Origin: JAFDZW01 sp038229915
Lineage (GTDB): Bacteria; Bacteroidota; Ignavibacteria; Palsa-1295
Assembly (NCBI GenBank): GCA_038229915.1
Contig: JBBRNY010000010.1
Location: 1-43,664 of the forward strand
DNA length: 43,664 nucleotides
Direction: 5' to 3'
In this document: positions 1 to 7,766 of the stretch, piece after piece
How positions within the stretch are numbered: the first letter of the stretch is position 1
Layout of the letters: each line of letters opens with the position of its first letter
Program-made: the position numbers and the translations under genes
The notes under the pieces: model-generated
Told to the model about the DNA's origin: nothing
The model's input: only the letters and a program-made list of their open reading frames with translations
Databases searched by the model: none

Positions 1-171
1 CATTACTTGTATGATCGTAACAGAGGGGTAGTCTTCTACGAACTGCTCAATGTTTGACCCACGTTCGAGATATTGCATTAAATAAGCAAATGGTACACGC
101 GAACCAGTGAAAACGGGAGTCCCGCTTAAAATATTTTTGTCGGAAGTAATATAAAAGGGCTCTGTTGTCAT
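1..171 (-). CDS. DUF433 family protein (3' end cut by window)
   Basis: The first 57 residues of a small protein that runs off the left edge. The visible part has the hallmark of DUF433 (PF04255): GTPVFTGSRVPFAYLMQYLE followed by an acidic helix and DYPSVT, roughly residues 16-53. DUF433 is a winged-helix-like domain usually found in small proteins paired with a PIN-like (DUF5615) partner in toxin-antitoxin-like modules; that partner would lie beyond the window. The start is uncertain: ATG at 171 gives MTTEPFYI, and an in-frame ATG at 186 adds five residues. No clear Shine-Dalgarno precedes either. The family call is from recognised motif spacing; an antitoxin role is inference. Confidence 0.75.
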   Translation of the reverse strand, partial: MTTEPFYITSDKNILSGTPVFTGSRVPFAYLMQYLERGSNIEQFVEDYPSVTIIQVM

Positions 172-229
172 ATGAATACTAACCATTCGTAAAAACAATC
201 GGTTCGAGCTGTATGATTACTAAAAAATC

Positions 230-1102
230 TCACTTCTGGCGCAACATCCGAAACTCTATTGCAGAAAATACTGCAATAATAAAGAACAGGATATAGGCAA
301 TGGCGCAAGCATAGCCCATACCATCTGCTTTTTCAAATGCGTTTTGATAGACTGAATACACAAGTGTAGAAGTTTTGCCGAGCGGACCGCCTCTGGTCAG
401 GACATAGATCTCCGTGAAGATCTGAAAACTTTTGATCGTATTGAGCACCACGGCAAAGAGTATTGTGGGTTTGATCGACGGCAAGGTGATCTTCCAAAAT
501 TGTTGCCACGGTGTTGCCCCTTCGAGTTCGGCAACTTCGTAATAGTCTCGCGGGATGTTCTGTATCGCCGCAACGAACAAGACCGTGTAGTAACCTACCG
601 ATACCCAAATATCCATCACCATCACTGCCGGCAATGCTGTCGAAGGTTCGAGCAGCCAACCTTTTTCTGAAAATGGAAGCCCAACGGTTTTTAACAACGT
701 GTTGATATACCCGCCCGATGAATACAGATTCGTGAAGATCAAGGCGATCACCACCAGCGATGTAACACTTGGCAAGAAAAAAGCGGATTGAAAAAGATGC
801 TGAAGTTTTTTTGTGCGTGCAAGCAGTGCCGCGGCAAGCAACGCAAAGCCCATCGTTAGTGGGATCGTCCCGATAACAAAGATCCCGGTGTTGAGTAACG
901 ATTGCGAAAATGCCGCGTCGTGAAACAGCTTTTTGTAATTATCAAACCCAATGAAGATCGTCTCGGTCGTGAGGGTTTTATATTTTGTCAGTGAGAGATA
1001 AAAAGCATAGACCAGCGGATACGCCCAAAACGTCAGGAGCGTTGCCACCCAAGGCAGCACCAATAGATAAGCGGTTCGACGTGTTTGGATAGTTGAAATC
1101 AT
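230..1102 (-). CDS. sugar ABC transporter permease (MalF/UgpA type)
   Basis: A 290-residue inner-membrane permease of the binding-protein-dependent transport family (BPD_transp_1), with about six hydrophobic segments: the first at residues 11-36 and the last near 262-283. The cytoplasmic EAA loop that docks the ATPase is clear at 189-209 (EVAELEGATPWQQFWKITLP). The sequence around it (IPRDYYEVA before; RGGPLGKTSTLVYSVYQNAF after) is typical of carbohydrate uptake family 1 (MalF/UgpA-like). It lies 37 bases downstream of maf on the same strand. No second permease, binding protein or ATPase gene is in the window, so the substrate cannot be predicted and the partners must be elsewhere. Confidence 0.93.
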   Translation of the reverse strand: MISTIQTRRTAYLLVLPWVATLLTFWAYPLVYAFYLSLTKYKTLTTETIFIGFDNYKKLFHDAAFSQSLLNTGIFVIGTIPLTMGFALLAAALLARTKKLQHLFQSAFFLPSVTSLVVIALIFTNLYSSGGYINTLLKTVGLPFSEKGWLLEPSTALPAVMVMDIWVSVGYYTVLFVAAIQNIPRDYYEVAELEGATPWQQFWKITLPSIKPTILFAVVLNTIKSFQIFTEIYVLTRGGPLGKTSTLVYSVYQNAFEKADGMGYACAIAYILFFIIAVFSAIEFRMLRQK

Positions 1103-1139
1103 TAAGCGTAAAAATACGGAGTAATCTCAAGCGATCGTG

Positions 1140-1751
1140 CTAAAACAAACTCGGAGCAAGATCTTGTAATTGCAAATACGTAGCACACAGCGGCAGACCA
1201 ACGACATTATAATAATCACCTTCGATACGATTGATAAACACGGCACCGTGATCGTCTTGTATGCCATACGAACCCGCTTTGTCCATCGGCGATCCACTGG
1301 CGACGTATCTCGATATTTCCTGATCAGTGATAGCACGAAAGCTTACTTCGGTCGATTCGACAAATGTTCTACTCTCGCCACTGCTTGAATTTACTAATGC
1401 AATACCTGTATAGACTGTGTGAGTATGATCGCTCAAGATCTTTAACATCCGAACAGCATCATCGGGGTCAGTTGGTTTGCCGAGAATAGTATTATGGATG
1501 ACGACGATCGTATCAGCACCAAGTATAATACCACAGTCATCCTCAGGGGTGAGCATTGATCTTGTAGCGAGAGCTTTTTGAAGAGCAAGTTCGGTGGCGT
1601 ACTCCGACGGAGTAAAATTACCGACGAGATTCTCGTCAATGTTTGATGGTTTGATAATAACTTGACGTACTCCGAGAATGGAGACGAGTAAAGATCTACG
1701 TGGTGATGAAGATGCTAAGTAGAGAACCGATGGAGTTGGACTTGCTGGCAC
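1140..1751 (-). CDS. maf: Maf family nucleoside triphosphate pyrophosphatase
   Basis: A 203-residue Maf/YhdE-type house-cleaning pyrophosphatase. Family members hydrolyse dTTP, UTP or modified nucleotides to the monophosphate, keeping non-canonical nucleotides out of nucleic acids. The N-terminal loop LYLASSSPRRSLL (residues 10-22) is the Maf substrate-binding signature, and ILGADTIVVI holds the catalytic aspartate. Further family blocks are LGKPTDPDDAVRMLKILS, HTVYTGIAL, and the C-terminal KAGSYGIQ and GDYYNVVGLPL. The length is normal. The ATG lies 3 bases after the stop of the upstream secreted-protein gene, so the two are probably cotranscribed. Whether it is the dTTP/UTP or another subfamily cannot be fixed by eye. 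Confidence 0.95.
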   Translation of the reverse strand: MPASPTPSVLYLASSSPRRSLLVSILGVRQVIIKPSNIDENLVGNFTPSEYATELALQKALATRSMLTPEDDCGIILGADTIVVIHNTILGKPTDPDDAVRMLKILSDHTHTVYTGIALVNSSSGESRTFVESTEVSFRAITDQEISRYVASGSPMDKAGSYGIQDDHGAVFINRIEGDYYNVVGLPLCATYLQLQDLAPSLF

Positions 1752-1754
1752 AGA

Positions 1755-2195
1755 TCAACGAAACATCTCTTTGATCATACCCCAAGTACGTTTTACACCT
1801 GCCGACGGACGTGTCACGGTGATCGTCTGTGAATAGCTTACGGCATTGCCATAATTGATCTTCAAACGGTATTTGAACAACTCAGAAAGGGGAGCGTTGT
1901 TGCCCTTACCCGATGCACCTTGTTGTTGCATCGAAGTAACACTTGCGTCGCGGTAGTGGTAACTAGAATTATTGCCAGTGGCAACAGTAGTACCGATCTC
2001 ACGGAAATCATCAGTATTGATAGTAGAGCGTTCGATCGCATAAGTTTTTACGCCGGTCTCGGTGCCCGACTGCCAATCAAGGGTGATCGCATCGGCATCG
2101 GCATGTCCTTTGAGGTAGGTCAAGAGCTCGGAAAACCCGAAAGCCGTCTCGGCTACCAAAAACAACGCAACTACTATAACTAAAGCTTTTTTCAT
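1755..2195 (-). CDS. small secreted protein, fibronectin-III-like
   Basis: A 146-residue protein with a clear signal peptide (MKKALVIVVALFLVAETAFG). The mature part has a pattern like one fibronectin type III or immunoglobulin-like module: ITLDWQSGTETGVKTYAIER, then a Gly/Gln/Ser-rich stretch, then FKYRLKINYGNAVSYSQTITV, ending in a basic tail. Such single modules occur in Bacteroidota envelope proteins, but no enzymatic motif is visible. It is the first gene of a minus-strand group with maf and the permease, and a TATCTTTG -7 box lies 24 bases upstream. The fibronectin-like assignment is by strand pattern only. Confidence 0.8.
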   Translation of the reverse strand: MKKALVIVVALFLVAETAFGFSELLTYLKGHADADAITLDWQSGTETGVKTYAIERSTINTDDFREIGTTVATGNNSSYHYRDASVTSMQQQGASGKGNNAPLSELFKYRLKINYGNAVSYSQTITVTRPSAGVKRTWGMIKEMFR

Positions 2196-2218
2196 TCCCT
2201 ATTGTAATCCTATTTCTT

Positions 2219-2226
2219 CAAAGATA
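2219..2226 (-). promoter_or_regulatory. Bacteroidota-type -7 box for the minus-strand group
   Basis: On the minus strand this reads TATCTTTG, matching the Bacteroidota -7 consensus TAnnTTTG. It would start transcription near 2214, about 19 bases before the ATG at 2195. No convincing -33 TTTG was found at the ideal spacing, so this is a partial match. Confidence 0.45.
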
Positions 2227-2328
2227 ATTCCGGCATTTGTAATAACAGTTTGTTACCGGTTTTGGATGTTATCTCTATATAAATAACACGGTGACCCTCT
2301 AAAAGTTTTGCGATTTTAGGGTAAATTC

Positions 2329-2357
2329 TTGTGATTAAAGTTATGGGCGTATTTTTG
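2329..2357 (+). promoter_or_regulatory. Bacteroidota-type promoter for the ferritin-like gene
   Basis: TTG at 2329-2331, an 18-base spacer, then TATTTTTG at 2350-2357 matching TAnnTTTG. The predicted start near 2362 leaves a leader of about 19 bases before the ATG at 2381. Together with the minus-strand box at 2219 it makes 2196-2380 a divergent promoter region. Confidence 0.5.
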
Positions 2358-2380
2358 TAAGACTAATTACTTACAATTGA

Positions 2381-2911
2381 ATGAATAGGAATGAACATCC
2401 GTCACGATTAAAGCTCATCAGTATCCTCCAAGCGGCATATTCGGGCGAATTGGCGGCGGCAATGGCATATAATGGGCATTGGAGGTCTTTGCGAGATGGG
2501 GCAGACCGCAAACGCATCCAGGAGATAGAGTCGGAAGAACTCGAGCATCGCCGCTTAGTGGGCGAACTACTTTCACAGCTCGGCAGCTCGCCAAACCCCC
2601 AGCGCGAAAAGAAAATGGCGCGTATCGGATGGTGGATTTCGCTTTCTTGTAGTATATCAGGTTGGTTCATTCCGATGTACGGAGCCGGAAAGCTCGAAAG
2701 CGGTAACATTAAAGAATATGAAGATGCCGCACAGTTTGCAAACGAGTGTGGGCACAGCGAGATGATCGAGTGCCTACTCGAAATGGCAGAAGTCGAGTGG
2801 GAACACGAAAAATTTTTTCGCGAAAAGATCGAGCCACACTTTTTGTTTAAGGTGTTTCCCAAGTGGTCTGTCCCTCCGCCGAAATCTTCTATTCGAAAAA
2901 TAAGTTATTAA
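2381..2911 (+). CDS. ferritin-like diiron-domain protein
   Basis: A 176-residue protein with a ferritin-like/COQ7-like pattern. The first helix carries an acidic ligand (AAYSGELAAAMAYNGH), the second has an E-x-x-H pair (EIESEELEHRRLVGELL), and a later helix pair carries ECGHSEMIECLLEMAEVEWEHEKFF with another E-x-x-H. These are the usual positions for a diiron site in rubrerythrin- and COQ7-type proteins. A hydrophobic stretch (WWISLSCSISGWFIPMYGAG, about residues 88-107) sits between the halves and may associate with the membrane. It is followed after 53 bases by an Nramp-related transporter, which suggests a metal or oxidative-stress role. The substrate is unknown and the COQ7-like link is tentative. 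Confidence 0.75.
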   Translation: MNRNEHPSRLKLISILQAAYSGELAAAMAYNGHWRSLRDGADRKRIQEIESEELEHRRLVGELLSQLGSSPNPQREKKMARIGWWISLSCSISGWFIPMYGAGKLESGNIKEYEDAAQFANECGHSEMIECLLEMAEVEWEHEKFFREKIEPHFLFKVFPKWSVPPPKSSIRKISY

Positions 2912-2964
2912 TATCCCTGATTCTCTATTAACGATTCACTTTCTCACTTACATAATTCGCCCTC

Positions 2965-4251
2965 GTGACGATAAAAAAAGAATCTCCGAAAAAAACATCT
3001 ACAGGAATTCGTGCATGGTTCAGTTCGCTTGGTCCGGGTATCATTACCGGGGCATCGGATGATGACCCAAGTGGTATTGCCACCTACTCGCAAGTAGGGG
3101 CACAAGCGGGCTTCGGAATGTTATGGTCGCTAGTTCTCATTTTTCCGATGACCGTCGCGATCCAACTCGTGAGTGCGCAAATCGGGCGGGTAACGGGTGT
3201 TGGTATTACCGGTAATATGAGAAAACATTATCCCAAAGCGATAATGTTTGTGCTGGTCGGTTTGATGGTCTGCGCAAATGTGATCAACATCGGCGCAGAT
3301 ATTTCGGCAATGGGTGAAGCCGCGAATTTAGTGCTGGGCGGAAATATGGTTGTCTTTGCAATTATTCTTACGGTCATCAGTGTCGCATTACAAATCATTA
3401 TTCCGTATTCGCGATATGTTTCTATTCTGAAGTGGCTGTGCTTAGTGCTCTTTACCTACGTCGCAGTGGTGTTCTCGGTTCACGTGCCGTGGGCAGAGGC
3501 GATAAAAAATATGTTTATTCCGACAATTGTTTTAGATAGTGCACACATCTCGATGTTTATCGCGATCCTCGGAACAACTATCAGCCCCTATCTTTTCTTT
3601 TGGCAAGCCTCAGAAGAAGTGGAAGATGAAGAGGACAACCCGAAAGAACGTCCTCTGAAAGTAGCACCTTCCCAAGCACCAAAGCAACTTGCCCGTATCA
3701 GAAAAGATACGCTTTTTGGTATGGCATTTTCACATTTGATCGCAGTTTTTATTATGCTCTCGACGGCTGTGACGCTCAATATGCACGGCAAAACCGATAT
3801 CCAAACTGCTTCGCAAGCCGCCGAAGCACTGCGTCCTATTGCCGGAGACCTTACATTCTTATTATTTGCCATGGGTATTATCGGCACAGGACTTCTTGCA
3901 TTGCCGGTGCTTGCCGGCTCGGCGGCGTATGCCATCTGCGAAATGTTTGGCCTGCCGATGGGATTAGACAAAAAACCTGCTGAAGCGAAAAAGTTTTATG
4001 GTATTATCGCGGGCGTAACGATGCTCGGGATGACGCTCATTTTTATTGGTATTAATCCCGTCAAAGCATTGTACCTCGCGGCTATTATCAACGGTGTCGT
4101 GGCGGTACCTGTTATGATACTATTGATGATGATGGGCGCAAATAAAAAAGTGATGGGGTCGTTCACTATTTCTCCGAGCACAAAGATCATTGGTTGGATC
4201 GCCACACTCGTGATGTTTATCGCCGCCGTGGGATTATTCATGACTCTCTAA
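2965..4251 (+). CDS. Nramp-related divalent metal transporter
   Basis: A 428-residue polytopic membrane protein of the Nramp/SLC11 family. The TM1 signature reads SDDDPSGIATYSQ, with DPSG at residues 34-37 where classical Mn/Fe transporters have DPGN. The TM6 site reads ISPYLFFWQ (206-214), where classical members have a metal-binding MPH. Both changes point to the Nramp-related outgroup, some of whose members carry Mg2+ or other ions, rather than MntH. A charged loop (EEVEDEEDNPKERPLKVAP) follows TM6. The start is GTG at 2965; no better start lies upstream. It shares a likely transcript with the ferritin-like gene. Transport by this fold is well established; the ion is not predictable. Confidence 0.92.
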   Translation: MTIKKESPKKTSTGIRAWFSSLGPGIITGASDDDPSGIATYSQVGAQAGFGMLWSLVLIFPMTVAIQLVSAQIGRVTGVGITGNMRKHYPKAIMFVLVGLMVCANVINIGADISAMGEAANLVLGGNMVVFAIILTVISVALQIIIPYSRYVSILKWLCLVLFTYVAVVFSVHVPWAEAIKNMFIPTIVLDSAHISMFIAILGTTISPYLFFWQASEEVEDEEDNPKERPLKVAPSQAPKQLARIRKDTLFGMAFSHLIAVFIMLSTAVTLNMHGKTDIQTASQAAEALRPIAGDLTFLLFAMGIIGTGLLALPVLAGSAAYAICEMFGLPMGLDKKPAEAKKFYGIIAGVTMLGMTLIFIGINPVKALYLAAIINGVVAVPVMILLMMMGANKKVMGSFTISPSTKIIGWIATLVMFIAAVGLFMTL

Positions 4252-4262
4252 ATAAGTCTCTT

Positions 4263-4967
4263 TTAATGAGCCTCTTTTAGCAACACATGGATAGCTTTTG
4301 TTTTCATCGTCTTGACATCAGTCAGATCGGCAAGCGGGACCTGCCACTCGAGACCGCCGTCGATCAGTGATAAATGTTTGTCGTAGGGCTTGAGAAGATC
4401 GTTTGAGAAAACTCGGAAATGGAAAAAATGATCTTTGAACATATTTTTGACGAGATCTTTGTCAATATCTGTTTTTTTCTGTTTGCTTTCGGTAAAATGG
4501 AGATCTATTGCCACAGTCCCATTCTTCGTCGTAATTTTAACAATCGGTTTTGAATCATCCGCGTTTGGATCTTTTTTCTTACCATCGACTGAGGCTAAGA
4601 ATGGAGTGATCAATGCGCCCAACGCTTTAGCATCTTTCACATGGATTTCCGAAATAATATAGATCGTGGAATCGTGTGTACTATCGCGAAGATCGTACGA
4701 AAGCACACCCGGTAAATGTTCTATCTCCGCCCGCTCCCAAGCGATCTGTTGTTTCATCGTATCAATAATATCTTGCGGTGAAGTTTTTGGTTTGGTAGAG
4801 TCCCCGATCGTGCTGATCGAACCAAGCATATCGATCAATTCATGCGAAAGTGCAGGCATCTTCCGGACGGTATAGGACCCATCAGGATGCTGAAAAATAT
4901 CAATATAAATATCAACACATCCGGAGAACAAGAACATCAAGGCAATTGCAATAACCAAACGATACAT
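4263..4967 (-). CDS. lipoprotein of unknown function
   Basis: A 234-residue predicted lipoprotein. The N-terminus MYRLVIAIALMFLFSGC is a signal peptide with a lipobox, placing the lipidated cysteine at residue 17. The mature part starts with YIDIFQHPDGSYTVRKMP and contains mixed strand/helix stretches without a motif I recognise. The gene converges on the Nramp-related gene with an 11-base gap, so they share no transcript. Upstream lies only the palindromic repeat region. Function unknown; envelope location is inferred from the lipobox. Confidence 0.8.
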   Translation of the reverse strand: MYRLVIAIALMFLFSGCVDIYIDIFQHPDGSYTVRKMPALSHELIDMLGSISTIGDSTKPKTSPQDIIDTMKQQIAWERAEIEHLPGVLSYDLRDSTHDSTIYIISEIHVKDAKALGALITPFLASVDGKKKDPNADDSKPIVKITTKNGTVAIDLHFTESKQKKTDIDKDLVKNMFKDHFFHFRVFSNDLLKPYDKHLSLIDGGLEWQVPLADLTDVKTMKTKAIHVLLKEAH

Positions 4968-5054
4968 AACTTTTTATAGAATGAATAGCTATGCTACTTT
5001 TTATTGGATAGAAAAGTTCTCGCAAGCCGGTATGGGGATTTGTGCAATATCTCA

Positions 5055-5189
5055 AATCTGTCATCCTGAGCCCAATGAAGGATCTTCTTTCGACGCAATT
5101 CCGAGGCCTCGTACCGAAGGAGATTCTTCAGTCGCAGAAACGATATTCTGTCGACCAGCTTTCGTTTGCTCCTTCAGAATGACAGGTTT
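5055..5189. repeat. palindromic intergenic repeat (CTGTCATCCTGAG type)
   Basis: The stretch begins with AAATCTGTCATCCTGAGC (5054-5071) and ends with TTCAGAATGACAGGTTT (5173-5189), which is nearly its reverse complement: 14 of 16 bases pair. The interior contains related GAAGGATC/GAAGGAGATTC words. This is the widespread kind of non-coding repeat that is often mis-called as a short protein containing CHPE and EGSS. The 4968-5364 gap holds this repeat, a partial copy at 5211 and the sucD promoter, and I see no gene in it. Confidence 0.7.
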
Positions 5190-5210
5190 GAAGTTTTTAC
5201 TAATACTTGA

Positions 5211-5240
5211 AGTCTGTCATCCTGAGCTTGGTGAAGGATT
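5211..5240 (+). repeat. partial copy of the palindromic repeat
   Basis: AGTCTGTCATCCTGAGCTTGGTGAAGGATT repeats the left arm of the element at 5055 in the same orientation (TCTGTCATCCTGAGC, then TGAAGGAT). No matching right arm follows, so it is a solo or decayed arm. Confidence 0.6.
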
Positions 5241-5328
5241 TCCTCCGGACATGTGATTTGGGATTAATCTTGCAAATCTCTTAAAGCCTTTAAATCGCAC
5301 TTCAGACAGTTGAACGCCGTTTCCTTCG

Positions 5329-5336
5329 TATTTTTG
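5329..5336 (+). promoter_or_regulatory. -7 box upstream of sucD
   Basis: TATTTTTG matches TAnnTTTG. A transcript starting near 5341 would have a leader of about 24 bases before the sucD ATG. The nearest upstream TTG (5310-5312) is 16 bases away, shorter than the ideal 19-20, so the -33 part is weak. Confidence 0.4.
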
Positions 5337-5364
5337 CAACTCTATCAATTTTTACTATTATTCA

Positions 5365-6240
5365 ATGAGCGTTTTAGTCGATAACAATACACGTCTTCTC
5401 GTCCAGGGTATCACCGGTGGCGAAGGTACTTTTCACGGGCAGCAAATGATCGAATATGGCACCAAAGTCGTTGGCGGGGTTACGCCCGGCAAAGGTGGCA
5501 CTACTCATATCGGTGTTCCGGTATTTGATAGTGTTGATATTGCTGTCAAGGCTACGGGCGCCAATGCCACGTGCATTTTCGTACCGCCGGCGTTCGCCGC
5601 AGATGCGATACTCGAAGCCGAAGCCGCAGGAATTGCGCTGATCGTTTGTATTACTGAAGGTATTCCGGTTCGCGATATGATCGATGTGTACGAAGTGATG
5701 CGAAACTCCACTTCACGATTGATCGGTCCGAACTGCCCGGGAGTTATTTCGCCGGGCAAAGCGAAGATCGGCATTATGCCGGGCTTTATTCATAAACCAG
5801 GTCGTATCGGCATTATTTCGCGCTCAGGCACGCTCACCTATGAAGCTGTGAAGCAGATCGTTGATGTCGGAATGGGGCAATCAACCGCAATAGGTATCGG
5901 TGGCGACCCGATCATCGGCACACGCTTTATTGATGCGATCGAATTGTTCGAAAAAGATGACGAGACCGATGCCGTGATCATGATCGGCGAGATCGGTGGC
6001 TCAGCCGAAGAGGATGCAGCACGTTACATCCAAAAGCACGTCACGAAACCTGTCGTAGGATTTATCGCAGGTCGCACAGCACCTCCGGGTCGTAGAATGG
6101 GTCATGCCGGTGCTATCATCAGCGGTGGCAAAGGTACCGCCGACGAGAAAATGGCAACGATGCGCGAGTGCGGTATCACCGTAGTCGAAACACCAGCGCT
6201 ACTCGGCGAGACTGTTGCACAAGTATTAGCTAAAAAATAA
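5365..6240 (+). CDS. sucD: succinyl-CoA synthetase (ADP-forming) alpha subunit
   Basis: A 291-residue TCA-cycle enzyme subunit that, with the beta subunit SucC, interconverts succinyl-CoA and succinate with nucleoside triphosphate formation. The N-terminal CoA-binding Rossmann domain shows LVQGITGGEGTFHGQQM and GVTPGKGGTTHIGVPVFDSV. IGPNCPGVISPG and SRSGTLTYE are the usual central blocks. The phosphorylated histidine is His247 in GRRMGHAGAIISGG. The length is standard. sucC is not adjacent, so the two subunit genes are split in this genome. The ATG is supported by the family N-terminus (SVLVDNNTRLLVQGITG). Confidence 0.97.
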   Translation: MSVLVDNNTRLLVQGITGGEGTFHGQQMIEYGTKVVGGVTPGKGGTTHIGVPVFDSVDIAVKATGANATCIFVPPAFAADAILEAEAAGIALIVCITEGIPVRDMIDVYEVMRNSTSRLIGPNCPGVISPGKAKIGIMPGFIHKPGRIGIISRSGTLTYEAVKQIVDVGMGQSTAIGIGGDPIIGTRFIDAIELFEKDDETDAVIMIGEIGGSAEEDAARYIQKHVTKPVVGFIAGRTAPPGRRMGHAGAIISGGKGTADEKMATMRECGITVVETPALLGETVAQVLAKK

Positions 6241-6244
6241 TCGA

Positions 6245-6264
6245 TTGCCGTCGAACGACGGTAA
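6245..6264 (+). terminator. hairpin after sucD
   Basis: TTGCCGTC - GAAC - GACGGTAA forms an 8-bp stem with one G-T pair and a four-base loop, starting 5 bases after the sucD stop. The following sequence is AT-rich (GATTATTTGG) but lacks a proper T-run, so this may be a weak terminator or a transcript-end hairpin. Confidence 0.5.
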
Positions 6265-6291
6265 GATTATTTGGTGTTCAATATATTATTG

Positions 6292-6657
6292 ATGCGTAAA
6301 ACAGCAAACATATTGCTCCTGGTGATACTGGGAATGCAGTTTAATAGTCTCCCTATTATTTGGGGTGGCTATTATGTGTTCGCTCATGATTACTTTGTTT
6401 CGCATTGTGAAAACACGAAGTCACCTTCGTGTCAAGGTAAGTGCCAAGCTCGCAAACTTGTTAGCAAATCAGAAACTTCAAGCTCAGAAGAATCGACTTC
6501 AGTAGTTTCTTTGCAACAATTGCAGCCTGTTTTGATAGCAAAGATCTTTATCCCTCCGACCACATTTTCTAAACGAGTTCTCGCAAGTAAAGATATTATT
6601 ACGATACCGCTTGCCGGAATAAGTCGTAGCACGTTCCACCCTCCGAAGGTCGCCTAA
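6292..6657 (+). CDS. small membrane-anchored Cys-rich protein
   Basis: A 121-residue protein starting at ATG 6292; a TTG seven codons upstream is possible but less likely. The N-terminal hydrophobic segment (NILLLVILGMQFNSLPIIWGG) is a signal or anchor. It is followed by HDYFVSHCENTKSPSCQGKC with cysteines at 39, 47 and 51. The CEN...C-x-GKC pattern matches, from memory, a family of short Bacteroidota proteins encoded beside outer-membrane transport genes. The cysteine spacing suggests metal or haem binding in the periplasm. The C-terminal half is Ser/Thr-rich without motifs. It lies upstream of a barrel and a rhodanese in the same direction. Function not established. Confidence 0.6.
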   Translation: MRKTANILLLVILGMQFNSLPIIWGGYYVFAHDYFVSHCENTKSPSCQGKCQARKLVSKSETSSSEESTSVVSLQQLQPVLIAKIFIPPTTFSKRVLASKDIITIPLAGISRSTFHPPKVA

Positions 6658-6732
6658 TAACTCCACTATTTTTTTTAAAGCAAACTCCGCGAGGAGTATT
6701 TGATCGTTTGTATTATTCCACCTAATTTTTTT

Positions 6733-7752
6733 ATGATGACTACTTCGAAGCAGATATCTGTGCTCGTGCTCTTGTTGATTGTTCTACCAAATCTTTCCTT
6801 CGGTCAATCATTCGGTAATCACGGATTGCCGCAAACGATCAATCTATGTGACTATTGTATCGGCTCAGAAAGCCTTACGCCTATTGAGGCAGGGCAGACG
6901 GACATCTCATATAATATTCGTTATCTTCGCAATGATGGTCTTTACCAAGCTGCACAGCCCGTTGCCGATGAAGGAAATTCAATTGAGACTTTCGTTACTC
7001 ATCAACTCTCATTCGTGTATAGTTTTGGGAATACATTTAGCGCATTGATAGAAGTGCCTTTTGTTTCGCGATCTGAGTCAGGACTTACTTCTCCAATTGG
7101 GGTTGTTGGACAAGCTCCGAACACCAAAACGTTACAACCACTTCATGCTACGACACCATCGCTATACGCTGATAGGAATTCAGGCTTGGCAGATATTCGA
7201 ATTGTCGGAAGATATAAGTTCTTCTCGCAAAATGAGATCTCATGTTCTTTGCTCGCTGGTGTGAAACTTCCGACAGGCAATACTACGGCGACCAATATTG
7301 AAGGAGAGAAACTCGACGCTCATTTGCAGGCTGGTACAGGCTCGTTCGATCCGATAATCGGACTCGCAACATACTATGCCGCAAATAAATATTCCATTGC
7401 ATTAGGAAGTTTATTTGTTGCCCCTTCGACAGGCGCTGATGGATATCGGTTTGGATTAAATCTAAATGTTAATGCAACGTTGCGATATAATATTTTAGAA
7501 ATTGGTGAAGCATCTACACTATTTGCAGTCTTCGGATTTTCAGGTGAGACACATTCTGCCGAGACGCAACAGAAGATCGAAGTTCAAAATACAGGCGGCA
7601 CCACTTTATACTTCTCTCCGGGCGTTCGTTGCCTTGTGAATTCTTCTCTTGCTCTTGAGGTTGGCTTTGATTATCCATTCTATCATGATCTTCGTGGCAC
7701 ACAATTAGGTGAAGCATACAGATTAGTCGGTGGAGCACAGTATTCTTTTTAA
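6733..7752 (+). CDS. outer-membrane beta-barrel, transporter-like
   Basis: A 339-residue protein with a signal peptide ending near LSFGQ (residues 21-25). The start is taken as ATG 6733, with ATG 6736 equally possible. An early CDYC pair (Cys39, Cys42) is followed by alternating amphipathic strands: LADIRIVGRYKFF, ISCSLLAGVKLPTG, TGSFDPIIGLATYY and a C-terminal strand ending in GGAQYSF, whose terminal Phe is typical of outer-membrane proteins. The pattern resembles the poorly characterised barrel family often labelled transporter or MetA-pathway of phenol degradation. Its neighbours are a Cys-rich small protein and a rhodanese, so metal or sulfur handling is plausible but unproven. Confidence 0.75.
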   Translation: MMTTSKQISVLVLLLIVLPNLSFGQSFGNHGLPQTINLCDYCIGSESLTPIEAGQTDISYNIRYLRNDGLYQAAQPVADEGNSIETFVTHQLSFVYSFGNTFSALIEVPFVSRSESGLTSPIGVVGQAPNTKTLQPLHATTPSLYADRNSGLADIRIVGRYKFFSQNEISCSLLAGVKLPTGNTTATNIEGEKLDAHLQAGTGSFDPIIGLATYYAANKYSIALGSLFVAPSTGADGYRFGLNLNVNATLRYNILEIGEASTLFAVFGFSGETHSAETQQKIEVQNTGGTTLYFSPGVRCLVNSSLALEVGFDYPFYHDLRGTQLGEAYRLVGGAQYSF

Positions 7753-7766
7753 ATGTGGGAGTATCT

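Noticed and set aside
4981..5256. 91-residue reading frame with CHPE and EGSS words
   Set aside because: It is a read-through of the palindromic repeat; the sequence is the usual false protein from such elements.
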